A DNA stretch of 64,000 bases. Origin: Oscillospiraceae bacterium (GTDB lineage Bacteria; Bacillota; Clostridia; Oscillospirales; Oscillospiraceae). A model generated the notes under the pieces. It was not told the origin of the DNA. It saw only the letters and a program-made list of their open reading frames with translations, and did not search any database. The DNA is taken from the NCBI GenBank assembly GCA_015067885.1, contig SVLO01000008.1, positions 16,708 through 80,707 on the forward strand. Direction: 5' to 3'. Both the position numbers and the translations under genes were made by a program. Below are positions 25,766 through 34,345 of this stretch, piece after piece; the stretch's first letter is position 1; every line of letters begins with the position of its first letter.

Positions 25766-26950
25766 ATGAAAATATTGGTTTGCAACGTGGGCAGCACGTC
25801 TTTGAAATTCAAGCTGTTTGACATGCCCGGGGACAAGGTACTGGCCGAGGGCAAGGTGGAGCGCGTGGGCCGGACCGACGCCATTTTCCACTACGGCAAC
25901 TGCTCCACCGGGTACAGCGTCAAGCTGGAGGAGCAGAACATTCCCTCCTACGCCGAGGGTATTTTGCAATATTTGGGCTACCTCACCCACCCGGAGTACG
26001 GCGTGATCGCCGACGTGTCGGAGATTGAGCGGGTGGGTTTCAAGACGGTGCTGGCCAAGGGGTTCTACGGCATCCACGAGCTGACGGAGGAGGTCCTGCA
26101 GGCCATGCGGGACTACCTCGTGGTGGCCCCTGCCCACAACGGCCCCTATTTGGAAGCCATCGGTCAGATCCGGCAGGTGCTGCCCGGGGTCATGCTGGTG
26201 GGCGTGTTTGAGACCGCCTTCCACACCACCATTCCCAAGGCCGAGCGCATCTACGGCATCCCCTACGAGTGGCACGAGAAGTACGGCATCCAAAAGATGG
26301 GCTATCACGGCGCCTCCCACGGCTACGTGGCCGACGTGCTGACCGAACGAAACGGCGGCACCGGCAACGCAATCTCCTGCCATTTGGGCGGCAGCGGCTC
26401 GCTGTGCGCCATTCAGAACGGCATCAGCCTGAATAACAGCTTTGGCTTCTCCCTGCAGGCGGGCCCCATCCACGCAAACCGCATCGGCGACACCGACGCC
26501 TACGTCATTCCGTACCTGCTGTCCCAGGGCATGAGCATTGAGGACATCACCAAGGGGATGGACAAGCAGGGCGGCCTGCTGGGCATTTCCGGGGTGAGCA
26601 ACGACCTGCGGGACGTGCAGCTTGCGGCGGAGGCGGGCAATGAGCGGGCGCAGCTTGCCATTGACGTGTACTGCGCGGGCATCGTGCATTACGTGGGCGC
26701 CTATTACGCCCAGCTGGGCGGGTTGGACCATCTGGCCTTTACCGGCGGTATCGGCGAGAACTCCGACCTTGTCCGGAAGACGGTCTGCCGCGCGGTGGCC
26801 CACTTCGGCATCGTGCTGGACGAGGAGAAGAACGCCGCGCGGGTTGATCAGATTCGGGTGATTTCCGCCCCGGACTCCCGGGTGAAGGTGTGGGTCATCC
26901 CCGCCAACGAGGAGCTGGGCATCGCAAGAAGGACCTACGAATATCGGTAA
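25766..26950 (+). CDS. Divergent acetate kinase family protein
   Basis: A 394-residue ASKHA-fold protein that aligns end to end with AckA. It keeps the N-terminal phosphate loop (NVGSTSLKFKLFD), a CHLGGSGSLCAIQNG segment, FTGGIGEN and the late PANEEL. Several catalytic features differ. The canonical HRVVHGG loop reads GFKTVLAKG, the catalytic Asp in FDTAFH is Glu149 (FETAFH), and TRSGDID reads NRIGDTD, keeping the Arg. It is therefore probably an acyl-phosphate-type kinase with another acid substrate, or a non-classical paralogue. No phosphotransacetylase gene is adjacent. GGAGGCG precedes the ATG. Confidence 0.75.
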   Translation: MKILVCNVGSTSLKFKLFDMPGDKVLAEGKVERVGRTDAIFHYGNCSTGYSVKLEEQNIPSYAEGILQYLGYLTHPEYGVIADVSEIERVGFKTVLAKGFYGIHELTEEVLQAMRDYLVVAPAHNGPYLEAIGQIRQVLPGVMLVGVFETAFHTTIPKAERIYGIPYEWHEKYGIQKMGYHGASHGYVADVLTERNGGTGNAISCHLGGSGSLCAIQNGISLNNSFGFSLQAGPIHANRIGDTDAYVIPYLLSQGMSIEDITKGMDKQGGLLGISGVSNDLRDVQLAAEAGNERAQLAIDVYCAGIVHYVGAYYAQLGGLDHLAFTGGIGENSDLVRKTVCRAVAHFGIVLDEEKNAARVDQIRVISAPDSRVKVWVIPANEELGIARRTYEYR

Positions 26951-26960
26951 AGCATAACGA

Positions 26961-26993
26961 AACGGCGGATGGGATCTCCCGTCCGCCGTTTTT
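26961..26993 (+). terminator. Terminator of the acetate-kinase-like gene
   Basis: AACGGCGGATGGGA pairs with TCCCGTCCGCCGTT, followed by T residues. A nearly identical hairpin recurs at 30779-30808. Confidence 0.85.
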
Positions 26994-27132
26994 CCACCTG
27001 CGCCGACGATATGCAAATCGCTGCGATTGGCCTTAGCTATTGATTTTTTGAAGGTACAGTGCTATAAATAACTTAAGAAAGGACAAGGGTTTGCAGGAAC
27101 CCGGGGCCGGATGAAAAAGGAGAGTCAAAAAG

Positions 27133-28575
27133 ATGAACAGAAAGAGAGTAATAGGGCTGCTGATGAGTGTGGTTTTGATGCTGTCATGCGTGGCCTGTGG
27201 GTTGAGCAACAGAGAAATGGAAGATATCGCGGCGTCGTATATACGTCAAAACACCCAATTTCATCAGGTTACGGTGGATTCGGTCGAGGTACATTCGAAT
27301 ACCTGGTTTTCGGCCGAGTGTACTGTGGCGCGCCGTGGCACTTTCTTTGATCTGAGCGGAACGGTCAGAATCAGCCTGACCCGGGTGGAAACATTGGATG
27401 GCGTAAAATGGGAGCTTAGCGGCGACCCGATCTATTCCAACTGCACAAGCGCGTTCCACGAGCCGGGGGACGAGTATTACCTTTACAACAAGGGAAACAC
27501 AACAGAGCTGTTTCAAATCAAGGAGATGACGGAAAACAGCGTGCGGGTCAAAGTGTATGGACACGACTTGGACAGTCCTATGATGTATGCTCCGGCCCGA
27601 GATGAATATTACAATGGCGAGCATACCTGGTCTTTGCGGTATTTGGAGCAACTGCAGTGTTTTGAGTTCGATTATTACGATGTGGGCAAGGAATACCGCA
27701 TTTATCCGGACTGGGTGGAAGTAAGCTTTGAAACTGCGAACGTTGGTGTGCGATACACGGATTACAAACGGGCGGAGTCCGAGAACCCCGAGGATTATTG
27801 GTGGTTTGAGCGGGCTATGAACGCGGGGCGGACGCAGCCGGACGGTACGCAGGTGGGTGAAGACGAGCCGGTTGTAGAGCCTGACACCCCTCGGCCGGAG
27901 CCTCAGCAGCCGGAGGAGCCTTTGGTTGCGCAGCCTGAAGTGAAAACAGTGACTGGCGACAGCTTTTCTGGAGCGCTTAACACAACGGAACAAACGGACT
28001 ACTACAGTTACACAGCGCCCAGAACCGGTGTGTATTTCTTTGCTTTGGATATTAACGATGTGAACAAAGACTATCAGTTTTCTATTTACAACAGCAAAAA
28101 AGGTCGGGTGGTGCAGATCAAACGCTCTGGAGCAAGGAATGGCAGTTACCAGCGCGGGACCTGCGTTTCTTTGACAGAGGGAGAAACTTACGAGATACGA
28201 GTGGGCGAGGCGTGGAGCGCTTGTTCCTACACCGTTGCGATCATGCAGCCCAACGCGCCCGGACAACTTAGCGGCGAGGTCAGTCGGGGGACGTTCCGTT
28301 TTCCTGAGCAAAAGGACATATACACCTTTGCGCCAGCGGAGTCGGGTACCTATGAGTTTTACTTTGGCGACACAAAATCAGATGGGGACTACACCATTAC
28401 GATTCGTGAAGGGGAGAGCCGTCGGCTCATCAGTACGCGGGTCAAGGCCTTGCAGATCAACGACTGGACCATTGAACTTCCGCTGACAGCGGGACAGGTC
28501 TATACCGTGGAGCTGGAGCAACTGGTACAGATGCGCGAGTACTCCGTGCGTGTAAGCAAGAAGGCAGAAGAATAA
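27133..28575 (+). CDS. Lipoprotein with C-terminal PPC-like beta domains
   Basis: A 480-residue lipoprotein: signal peptide MNRKRVIGLLMSVVLML and a lipobox ending VAC near residue 22. Residues 25-240 are of unknown type. A Pro/Glu-rich linker covers about 248-275 (PEPQQPEEP). It leads to two copies of a beta-sandwich similar to the pre-peptidase C-terminal domain (GALNTTEQTDYYSYTAPRTG, then GTFRFPEQKDIYTFAPAESG). Such domains are usually found on secreted proteins and may bind carbohydrate or stabilise surface proteins. AAGGAGAG precedes the ATG. Confidence 0.78.
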   Translation: MNRKRVIGLLMSVVLMLSCVACGLSNREMEDIAASYIRQNTQFHQVTVDSVEVHSNTWFSAECTVARRGTFFDLSGTVRISLTRVETLDGVKWELSGDPIYSNCTSAFHEPGDEYYLYNKGNTTELFQIKEMTENSVRVKVYGHDLDSPMMYAPARDEYYNGEHTWSLRYLEQLQCFEFDYYDVGKEYRIYPDWVEVSFETANVGVRYTDYKRAESENPEDYWWFERAMNAGRTQPDGTQVGEDEPVVEPDTPRPEPQQPEEPLVAQPEVKTVTGDSFSGALNTTEQTDYYSYTAPRTGVYFFALDINDVNKDYQFSIYNSKKGRVVQIKRSGARNGSYQRGTCVSLTEGETYEIRVGEAWSACSYTVAIMQPNAPGQLSGEVSRGTFRFPEQKDIYTFAPAESGTYEFYFGDTKSDGDYTITIREGESRRLISTRVKALQINDWTIELPLTAGQVYTVELEQLVQMREYSVRVSKKAEE

Positions 28576-28580
28576 TAGGC

Positions 28581-28616
28581 AAAGGGCGATGATTCAAACA
28601 GAATCATCGCCCTTTT
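28581..28616. terminator. Terminator of the PPC lipoprotein gene
   Basis: AAAGGGCGATGATTC pairs with GAATCATCGCCCTTT around loop AAACA and is followed by T. The A/T flanks also allow use by the minus-strand XRE gene. Confidence 0.88.
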
Positions 28617-28670
28617 ACTGCAAAAGAATATAAAAACACACACTTCTCTGCGGGAACAGGGGAGTGTGTG

Positions 28671-28892
28671 TTATTTGTATGGCCTTTTTTGGTCGGTCAA
28701 GCCGATGATGTAGTCTGCCGACAGATTGTAGTATTTGCAGAGGGTAGCCAAATCATCGATTTTAAGCTCGGCACGACCAACCTCAATATGATTGTATCCC
28801 TGTTGAGATTTGTTCAGTAATCGCCCCAATTCAGCCTGTGACAGGTCGCTGTCCTCGCGCAAACTCCGAAGTCGCTCTCGATAACAGGACAT
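28671..28892 (-). CDS. Small XRE-family repressor
   Basis: This 73-residue protein is essentially one Cro/CI-type helix-turn-helix: LSQAELGRLLNKSQQGYNHIEVG with the typical Gln-rich recognition region, then DLATLCKYYNLSADYIIGL. There is no effector domain. AAAGGAGGG precedes the ATG. It is divergent from the lipoprotein gene at 29065, and a long palindrome containing that gene's promoter lies between them, so it very likely represses that gene and possibly itself. Confidence 0.9.
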   Translation of the reverse strand: MSCYRERLRSLREDSDLSQAELGRLLNKSQQGYNHIEVGRAELKIDDLATLCKYYNLSADYIIGLTDQKRPYK

Positions 28893-28924
28893 GGGTATCC
28901 CTCCTTTGCGCTGTTAGGTTACCA

Positions 28925-28966
28925 TACTCGGATATTGAGTATTGACATATACTCAATATCCGAGTA
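28925..28966. promoter_or_regulatory. Long inverted-repeat operator
   Basis: An 18-bp arm (28925-28942, starting TACTCGGATATTGAG) is followed by six bases and its exact reverse complement (28949-28966). It covers the -35 box and the spacer of the promoter listed next, between a divergent repressor gene and its presumed target. Perfect arms this long are unlikely by chance. Confidence 0.8.
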
Positions 28967-28970
28967 AGAT
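28942..28970 (+). promoter_or_regulatory. Promoter of the WG-repeat lipoprotein gene, inside the operator
   Basis: A perfect TTGACA (28942-28947) and TAAGAT (28965-28970) are separated by 17 bases. The -35 box lies at the centre of the palindrome, so repressor binding would block RNA polymerase. Confidence 0.7.
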
Positions 28971-29064
28971 GAGTGTAAAGACACGGCGGAAAAGCAGGGG
29001 CTTTTCTTGCTGGATTGTCTGTCGGGACACACCGGCGTTTCAGTAAAAAAGGGAGGCAATAGAA

Positions 29065-30717
29065 ATGAGAACTCACACGAAAACCCGCTTCGGGCAATGC
29101 AGACGATGGTTGAGCCTGTTGTTGGCAGCAATGATGCTGACGACGCTTGTATCCTGCGGCGGGAAGTCCAATGAGAAGCTTATTGAGGAGCGGCTCACCA
29201 CCTTTGCCACCGCTTATAACGGCGGCGATATACAGGGGGTATTGTCCTGCTTCAACATGGAAACGCGAAATGCTTGCCAGGCGATGATAAATTTGTTAGG
29301 TGGTCTTGCAAGTGCAGGTACGGGACTCGGCATTGATCTGAATGATTTGTTTGCCCTTGGGGTGAGTATGGCCCCAGGGGATTTCATGGGACTGAAAATC
29401 AATGAGATCGTGGTTGAAAAGGACGGTAAGCGCGCAACGGCGGCAACAACCATGAAGCTGGTCGACGAAGATGAGGATCAGACAGTGTACTTCATCATGG
29501 TCTATGAAAACGACGGCTGGTACATTGAGGATATGTCCCTGCAGGCCAATATCGGCTCTTCGCAAACCGGAGTGAATGTTAACGTTCTGAGTGCGCATGA
29601 AGTTGACGATGGATTTTCGGTAATAAATAAGTTTCAAATGAATTCCCAAGCGTACTGTGGAGTAATTAATGCCGAGGGAGAGATTATTTACGCCACTCCA
29701 GTAGGCGAAAGCTTTGTGTGGAAGAGTGCGGGAAATGGTTGCGGGTTTGTCATGCTCGAACCAGACGTAGGAAGAATGTATTACTCATATATTGTGTTCG
29801 ACAGTGATGGAAAGAAAACCTTCACAGTGAACGGAGATGTATTTGACTTGATAATTGGTTGCGGTGACGGTCTGCTTTTTGTCTACAAGGATACATCCAC
29901 CATCGAGAAAGAGGAACATTCTTACGGTGTTTTAGATTGCAACGGAAATTGGATTACTCCGCTCACGGCAGGACCGGAACTAATACTGCCGGAGAGCAAA
30001 CGAGAGTTTTATAAATACGTTGGCGACGGCGCATTTATGTCGGATGGCAACTTGAATACCTACAATAAACGGTATAGGAATATTTTGTACAACAGCCATA
30101 CAAATTGTGCTTATTTGATTAATTCTGATTATGGGTATATAACGAGTTATCCTGAAGAAGAAGGGGCAGAAAAAACAGATTTGCCAAGAAAGTATATTAT
30201 CAATCCAGATGGAACGGCCGAGGCTATGCCTGAAACGGCCATAGATGTGCGGGATAATTTGGTATGGATGGGAACAGATACGGGTATCCAAATTTTGGAC
30301 AGAGAAACCGGTATTACAAGAGAATATACCGAGTTTCCAATCGACATGATTCGTGCCGTAAAATATGACAGCGATTCCGAAACATTTACAGTGATTATAC
30401 AAGGTGTGGACGGTAAGGTATATTTCACGGTAATCGATAAGGAATGCAATCAGAAGTTTGACCCAATTGTTTCTTATCCTACGGGTTGGAATGGCATCTA
30501 TTATATCTATCCTGGCTCAAATGGCAGAATTGCCTATTGCGACGAGAGTGGTGTCTACAAGGTAATCGACACCGACGGAAACGTGATCGTTCCCAACACC
30601 CAGGGGTTCACGAGTATTGGCGCATACAGTGGTGGAATGGCATTGGCAAGCAAGGACCAAAGCTGCTTCTTCCTTGATGTGAACGGACAGGTTTTGGACA
30701 TTAAGCTGCCGAACTAA
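29065..30717 (+). CDS. Lipoprotein with WG-like repeats
   Basis: A 550-residue lipoprotein with lipobox LVSC near residue 30 after a hydrophobic stretch (LSLLLAAMMLTTL). An N-terminal NTF2-like region (about 35-160) resembles small secreted DUF4878-type domains. The rest carries repeats of the form YGVLDCNGNWITPL and YKVIDTDGNVIVPNTQGF then GMALASKD, typical of WG beta-propeller-like repeats. GGGAGG precedes the ATG. Its promoter is embedded in the XRE palindrome, so it is a regulated surface protein of unknown function. Confidence 0.8.
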   Translation: MRTHTKTRFGQCRRWLSLLLAAMMLTTLVSCGGKSNEKLIEERLTTFATAYNGGDIQGVLSCFNMETRNACQAMINLLGGLASAGTGLGIDLNDLFALGVSMAPGDFMGLKINEIVVEKDGKRATAATTMKLVDEDEDQTVYFIMVYENDGWYIEDMSLQANIGSSQTGVNVNVLSAHEVDDGFSVINKFQMNSQAYCGVINAEGEIIYATPVGESFVWKSAGNGCGFVMLEPDVGRMYYSYIVFDSDGKKTFTVNGDVFDLIIGCGDGLLFVYKDTSTIEKEEHSYGVLDCNGNWITPLTAGPELILPESKREFYKYVGDGAFMSDGNLNTYNKRYRNILYNSHTNCAYLINSDYGYITSYPEEEGAEKTDLPRKYIINPDGTAEAMPETAIDVRDNLVWMGTDTGIQILDRETGITREYTEFPIDMIRAVKYDSDSETFTVIIQGVDGKVYFTVIDKECNQKFDPIVSYPTGWNGIYYIYPGSNGRIAYCDESGVYKVIDTDGNVIVPNTQGFTSIGAYSGGMALASKDQSCFFLDVNGQVLDIKLPN

Positions 30718-30778
30718 ATACTGTTAGATGAGCTTTACACGCGATAGCGGTTGAAACACTTGGGAATAAGGAAAGAAC

Positions 30779-30808
30779 AACGGCGGACGGGATCTCCCAT
30801 CCGCCGTT
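30779..30808. terminator. Bidirectional terminator, sister of the 26961 hairpin
   Basis: AACGGCGGACGGGA faces TCCCATCCGCCGTT with one mismatch. It sits between the convergent lipoprotein and AraC genes. Apart from the two bases exchanged across the stem, it is the same sequence as the hairpin at 26961-26990. Confidence 0.82.
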
Positions 30809-30810
30809 GT

Positions 30811-31608
30811 TTATTTGGGTTGCAGCTTTTTTCGGTATTGCAGTGGGGAGCAGCCTACCTCCAGCTTGAAGGCCCGGCAGAAGTAGGAGGTACTGCTGAA
30901 GCCGCAGCGGTCGCTGATCTCGGTGATGGGGGAGGCGGTCTTTTCCAGCTCGCCCTTGGCCAGGATGATGCGGGTCTGCAGAATGTACTTCATCACCGAG
31001 GTGCCGGTATGCTCCTTGAACCGGCGGCAGAAGTAGTATTTGCTGATGCCGACGGCCTGACAGATGTTGTCGATGTCCAGGTCGGCGGAGATATGCTCGT
31101 TGATGTACTTGATGGCCCGGCCCATGAAGCCGCCGGCGGTGGCGGTGCTGTCCGTGGTGTAGCGGTTGAGCAGATAGACCAACTGCAGCAGGCAGGACAG
31201 CAGGATGGGCTCCCGATCCTCCCGGTCGATGCCGGTAGACACCTGCTCGAAAATTTGGTCCACCATGGGCCGCTGTTCCGGGGGGATCTCGGCATAGACC
31301 AGGGACTTGGCGAAAAAGTCCTTGTACTTCGGATTCTTGCCCAAAAGGTCGAAGATTTTGGAGAAGATGGGGGAGGAAATCGTCAGCTTGGTGCGGTCAT
31401 ACTCCTCGGGTACGTCGGGCATGGTGTAGTGGTAGGTGCCGGCGGGGAGAAAGGCCAGGGCGCCGGGTTTGATGGGCAGCACCTTTTCCCCGGTGACGAG
31501 GCTGCCGCCATCAGAGTAAAAGTAAATGAACAGGTTCCATTTGGGTGCGTGCCAGGTTTTGTAATGCGGGTCCTTGCCGATGTCGTGCGGATAAAAGGCG
31601 GTTTTCAT
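30811..31608 (-). CDS. AraC-family regulator of the sialic acid operon
   Basis: A 265-residue regulator with an N-terminal cupin-like sensing domain (GALAFLPAGTYHYTMPD) and a C-terminal pair of HTH motifs (DIDNICQAVGISKYYFCRRF and PITEISDRCGFSSTSYFCRAF). The start MKTAFYPHD is chosen because GGGGTGAT lies upstream. It is divergent from nanK, and the shared intergenic region carries its own promoter plus a candidate operator, so it most likely activates the nan-nag operon in response to a sialic-acid derivative (inference). Confidence 0.88.
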   Translation of the reverse strand: MKTAFYPHDIGKDPHYKTWHAPKWNLFIYFYSDGGSLVTGEKVLPIKPGALAFLPAGTYHYTMPDVPEEYDRTKLTISSPIFSKIFDLLGKNPKYKDFFAKSLVYAEIPPEQRPMVDQIFEQVSTGIDREDREPILLSCLLQLVYLLNRYTTDSTATAGGFMGRAIKYINEHISADLDIDNICQAVGISKYYFCRRFKEHTGTSVMKYILQTRIILAKGELEKTASPITEISDRCGFSSTSYFCRAFKLEVGCSPLQYRKKLQPK

Positions 31609-31625
31609 ACGTATCACCCCGACAC

Positions 31626-31653
31626 ATTGTACCACATTTTATGAAAAAAGCAA
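31626..31653 (-). promoter_or_regulatory. Promoter of the AraC regulator gene
   Basis: On the minus strand TTGCTT and TACAAT are separated by 16 bases, close to the start codon. Confidence 0.5.
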
Positions 31654-31661
31654 CAGGAGTA

Positions 31662-31689
31662 AAAAATAGGGCAATAATAATCTATTTTT
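31662..31689. promoter_or_regulatory. Candidate AraC-type operator before the nan operon
   Basis: AAAAATAG and CTATTTTT flank a 12-base spacer. They sit directly upstream of a TAAAAT -10 box (31706-31711) that lacks a good -35, as expected for an activator-dependent promoter. Confidence 0.4.
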
Positions 31690-31745
31690 CAGAGGGATGT
31701 AATGCTAAAATACAACTATAAAATTAGCGAGGAAGGGGGAGGACG

Positions 31746-32675
31746 GTGAAGATCCTGACGCTGGACGTGGGTGGTACCGCGGTGAAAGCGGCGCTGCTGG
31801 ACGAGGAAAATCGGCTCTCGGATGTGCGTGAATTTCCCTCCCAGCCGGGGCCAGCCCCGGTGCTGGTGCAGCACGCCCTCAATGCGGCGGGGGCCTATGA
31901 CGACTACGATGTGCTGGCCGTGTCCATGACTGGGCAGATCGACCACGCCACCCAAACCGTACTCTTTCGCAGTACTCTGCAGCCGGGGGAGAAGCCGGAA
32001 TACCCGGTGGGAGAGGTGCTGCGCCAAGACGTTGGAAAGCCGGTCTACGTGCTGAACGATGCCAACGCCGCCACTTTGGGCGAGGGCTGTTTCGGCGCAG
32101 CCAGGGGCTGCCGCAACTTCCTGTGCCTGACCTACGGCACCGGTGTGGGCGGCGGCATCGTGCTGGATGGCAATTTGCTGACCGGCCATCGGGGCATTGC
32201 CGGGGAAATCGGCTACATGGTCACCCACGTGGGCGGACTGGACGGCAAGTACGACCAAAGGGGCGCCTATCAGCAGTACGCCTCCACCACCGCCCTGGTG
32301 CGGGAGGGGAGGAGGGTCGTCCCTGAACTGGAAAACGCCCGGCAGCTCTTTGACTGGCTGCCCACAGCGCCCGCCCTTCAAAGAGTTGTGGACAACTGGG
32401 TGGACGAAATCGTGGAGGGCCTGCGCAGCCTGACCTACATCTTCGACCCGGAGTGCTTTGTGCTGGGCGGCGGCGTGATGGAGCGCGAGGACGTGCTGGA
32501 GCAGGTGCGAAAGCGTTACTACGGCTACGCAAGTCCCTTTATGAAGGGCGTGGAGCTGGTCCGGGCGCAGCTTGGCAATCGGGCCGGTATGTACGGCGCG
32601 GCGGCCTTCGCCCGCTGGGCCATGGCGCACTCTGACGATACCAAACGAATTGGCTGTTTTATCAGCGAGAAATAA
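31746..32675 (+). CDS. nanK: ROK-family kinase, probable N-acetylmannosamine kinase
   Basis: A 309-residue ROK protein with the ATP-phosphate loop LDVGGTAVKAALLD at the N-terminus, NDANAATLGE near residue 103 (catalytic Asp) and GTGVGGGIVLDG near residue 135. The usual zinc-binding CxCGxxGC motif is replaced by DGKYDQRGAY, so the structural zinc site is missing. A GTG start follows a GGAAGGGGGAGG site. As the first gene before nanE, nanA and nagA it should phosphorylate N-acetylmannosamine, but a glucokinase-like specificity cannot be excluded from sequence. Confidence 0.78.
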   Translation: MKILTLDVGGTAVKAALLDEENRLSDVREFPSQPGPAPVLVQHALNAAGAYDDYDVLAVSMTGQIDHATQTVLFRSTLQPGEKPEYPVGEVLRQDVGKPVYVLNDANAATLGEGCFGAARGCRNFLCLTYGTGVGGGIVLDGNLLTGHRGIAGEIGYMVTHVGGLDGKYDQRGAYQQYASTTALVREGRRVVPELENARQLFDWLPTAPALQRVVDNWVDEIVEGLRSLTYIFDPECFVLGGGVMEREDVLEQVRKRYYGYASPFMKGVELVRAQLGNRAGMYGAAAFARWAMAHSDDTKRIGCFISEK

Positions 32676-32691
32676 GGAGTGGGTGAGTGAA

Positions 32692-33381
32692 ATGAACAAG
32701 GAACAGATTTTTGAGGCGATCAAGGGCGGCTTGATCGTATCCTGCCAGGCCCTGCCCGACGAGCCGCTGCACAGCAGCTTCATCATGGGCCGTATGGCCT
32801 ACGCCGCCAAGCTGGGCGGCGCGGTAGGTATCCGCTGCAACTCCGTGGAGGATATTAAAGAAATCAAAACCACGGTGGATCTGCCCCTCATCGGCCTGAT
32901 CAAGCAGGACTATGAGGGCTGCAAGGTGCGCATCACCCCCACCATGAACGAGGTGGACGCCCTGGCCCAGGTTGGCGTGGATATCATCGCCATGGATGCA
33001 ACCAACCGGCCCCGACCCGACGGACGCAGCATTGCCGAAACCTTCCCCGAGGTGCGGGCCAAGTACCCCGACCAGTTGTTTATGGCCGACTGCGCCACCT
33101 ACGAGGAGGCGGTGCAGGCCCAGGCGCTGGGCTTTGACCTGGTGGGTACCACCATGAACGGCTACACCGACGATACCCGCCACACGCCGCCCCCCAACTT
33201 CGATTTTATGCGTAAGCTGGCGGAAAACCTGACCATCCCCGTGGTGGCGGAGGGCGGCATTTTCTCCCCAGAGCAGCTCCGCACGGCCATGGACCAGGGG
33301 GTCCACGCCTGTGTGGTGGGCTCCGCCATCACCCGTCCCATGAAGATCACCCAGCGCTACGTCAAGGCGCTTGAAAAGTGA
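32692..33381 (+). CDS. nanE: N-acetylmannosamine-6-phosphate 2-epimerase
   Basis: A 229-residue TIM-barrel epimerase. GGLIVSCQALPDEPLHS, GAVGIRCNSVEDI, PLIGLIKQDY and MDATNRPRP are all NanE signatures, with the Lys in GLIKQDY as the expected catalytic residue. It converts ManNAc-6-phosphate to GlcNAc-6-phosphate, the step between NanK and NagA. The start at 32692 is supported by family length; the nearest GGAG is rather far upstream. Confidence 0.93.
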   Translation: MNKEQIFEAIKGGLIVSCQALPDEPLHSSFIMGRMAYAAKLGGAVGIRCNSVEDIKEIKTTVDLPLIGLIKQDYEGCKVRITPTMNEVDALAQVGVDIIAMDATNRPRPDGRSIAETFPEVRAKYPDQLFMADCATYEEAVQAQALGFDLVGTTMNGYTDDTRHTPPPNFDFMRKLAENLTIPVVAEGGIFSPEQLRTAMDQGVHACVVGSAITRPMKITQRYVKALEK

Positions 33382-33398
33382 GAAAAGAGGTACATAAC

Positions 33399-34310
33399 AT
33401 GGCTGTTGATAAGAAGTTTACCGGTGTTTTTCCTGCGTTCTACGCCTGCTACGACGATAAGGGCGACATCTCCCGGGACCGCGCGTCCAAACTGGCGGAT
33501 TTCTACGCCGGGGTGGGGGTCAAGGGCCTGTACGTAACCGGAAGCTCCGGCGAGTGCGTGTTCCACAACGTGGACGAGCGTAAGGCCACCCTGGAGGCCG
33601 TTGTGGAGGCGGTGGGAGACAAGATGACCGTCATCGCCCACATTGCCGCACCCTCCACCCGGGACAGCATCGAGCTGGCCCGCCACGCCGAGAAGCTGGG
33701 TGTGGACGCCATCGCCATGGTACCCGGTTTCTACTACGGCCTGAAGGTACCCGTGGTGCGCAAGTACTGGTGCGACGTGCTGGAGGCCACCGACAACGTC
33801 CCCCTGTTCATCTACAACATTCCCGGCACCACCAACGGCTTTAATCTGCCGGTGGAGCTGCTGCAGGAGATGCTGGCCACCGGCCGTGTGGCCGGTGTGA
33901 AGAACTCCTCCGGCTCCGTGCAGGACATTTTGAAGTTCCGCATGGCCGGCGGCGAGGATATGGCCATCTTTAACGGCCCCGACGAACAGTATGTGGCCGG
34001 CCGCATGATGGGCGCCTCCGGCGGCATCGGTGGCACCTACGGCTATATGCCCGAGGCGTTTTTGAAGCTGGACGCCCTGGTCAACGCCGGCCAGATGGAG
34101 AAGGCGGCCCAACTGCAGAAGGAGATCACCGCCATCATCTACGACACCCTGAAAATCGGCTCTCTGTACGCCGCGGCCAAGGGTGTGCTGCGGCTGCGTG
34201 GCCAGGAGCTGGGCGGCGTGCGCGCCCCCTTCCTGAACCTGAAGGATGGCGACGAGGCGGCCGTACAGGACATCCACGAGAAGATCCAGGCGCTGCTGGC
34301 GCGCTGGTAA
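33399..34310 (+). CDS. nanA: N-acetylneuraminate lyase (DHDPS superfamily)
   Basis: A 303-residue aldolase. GSSGECVFHNVDER is the carboxylate-binding loop, YNIPGTT carries the conserved Tyr, and GVKNSSG contains the Schiff-base Lys. NGPDEQYVAGRMMGASGGIGGTYGYMPE matches the NanA region rather than DapA. It splits sialic acid to ManNAc and pyruvate. The start MAVDKKFTG is preferred over a slightly upstream ATG because AAGAGGT then fits. Its place between nanE and nagA fixes the assignment. Confidence 0.9.
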   Translation: MAVDKKFTGVFPAFYACYDDKGDISRDRASKLADFYAGVGVKGLYVTGSSGECVFHNVDERKATLEAVVEAVGDKMTVIAHIAAPSTRDSIELARHAEKLGVDAIAMVPGFYYGLKVPVVRKYWCDVLEATDNVPLFIYNIPGTTNGFNLPVELLQEMLATGRVAGVKNSSGSVQDILKFRMAGGEDMAIFNGPDEQYVAGRMMGASGGIGGTYGYMPEAFLKLDALVNAGQMEKAAQLQKEITAIIYDTLKIGSLYAAAKGVLRLRGQELGGVRAPFLNLKDGDEAAVQDIHEKIQALLARW

Positions 34311-34345
34311 AAGCATAACACGTTGCGGGAAGGAGGAATGATGGG

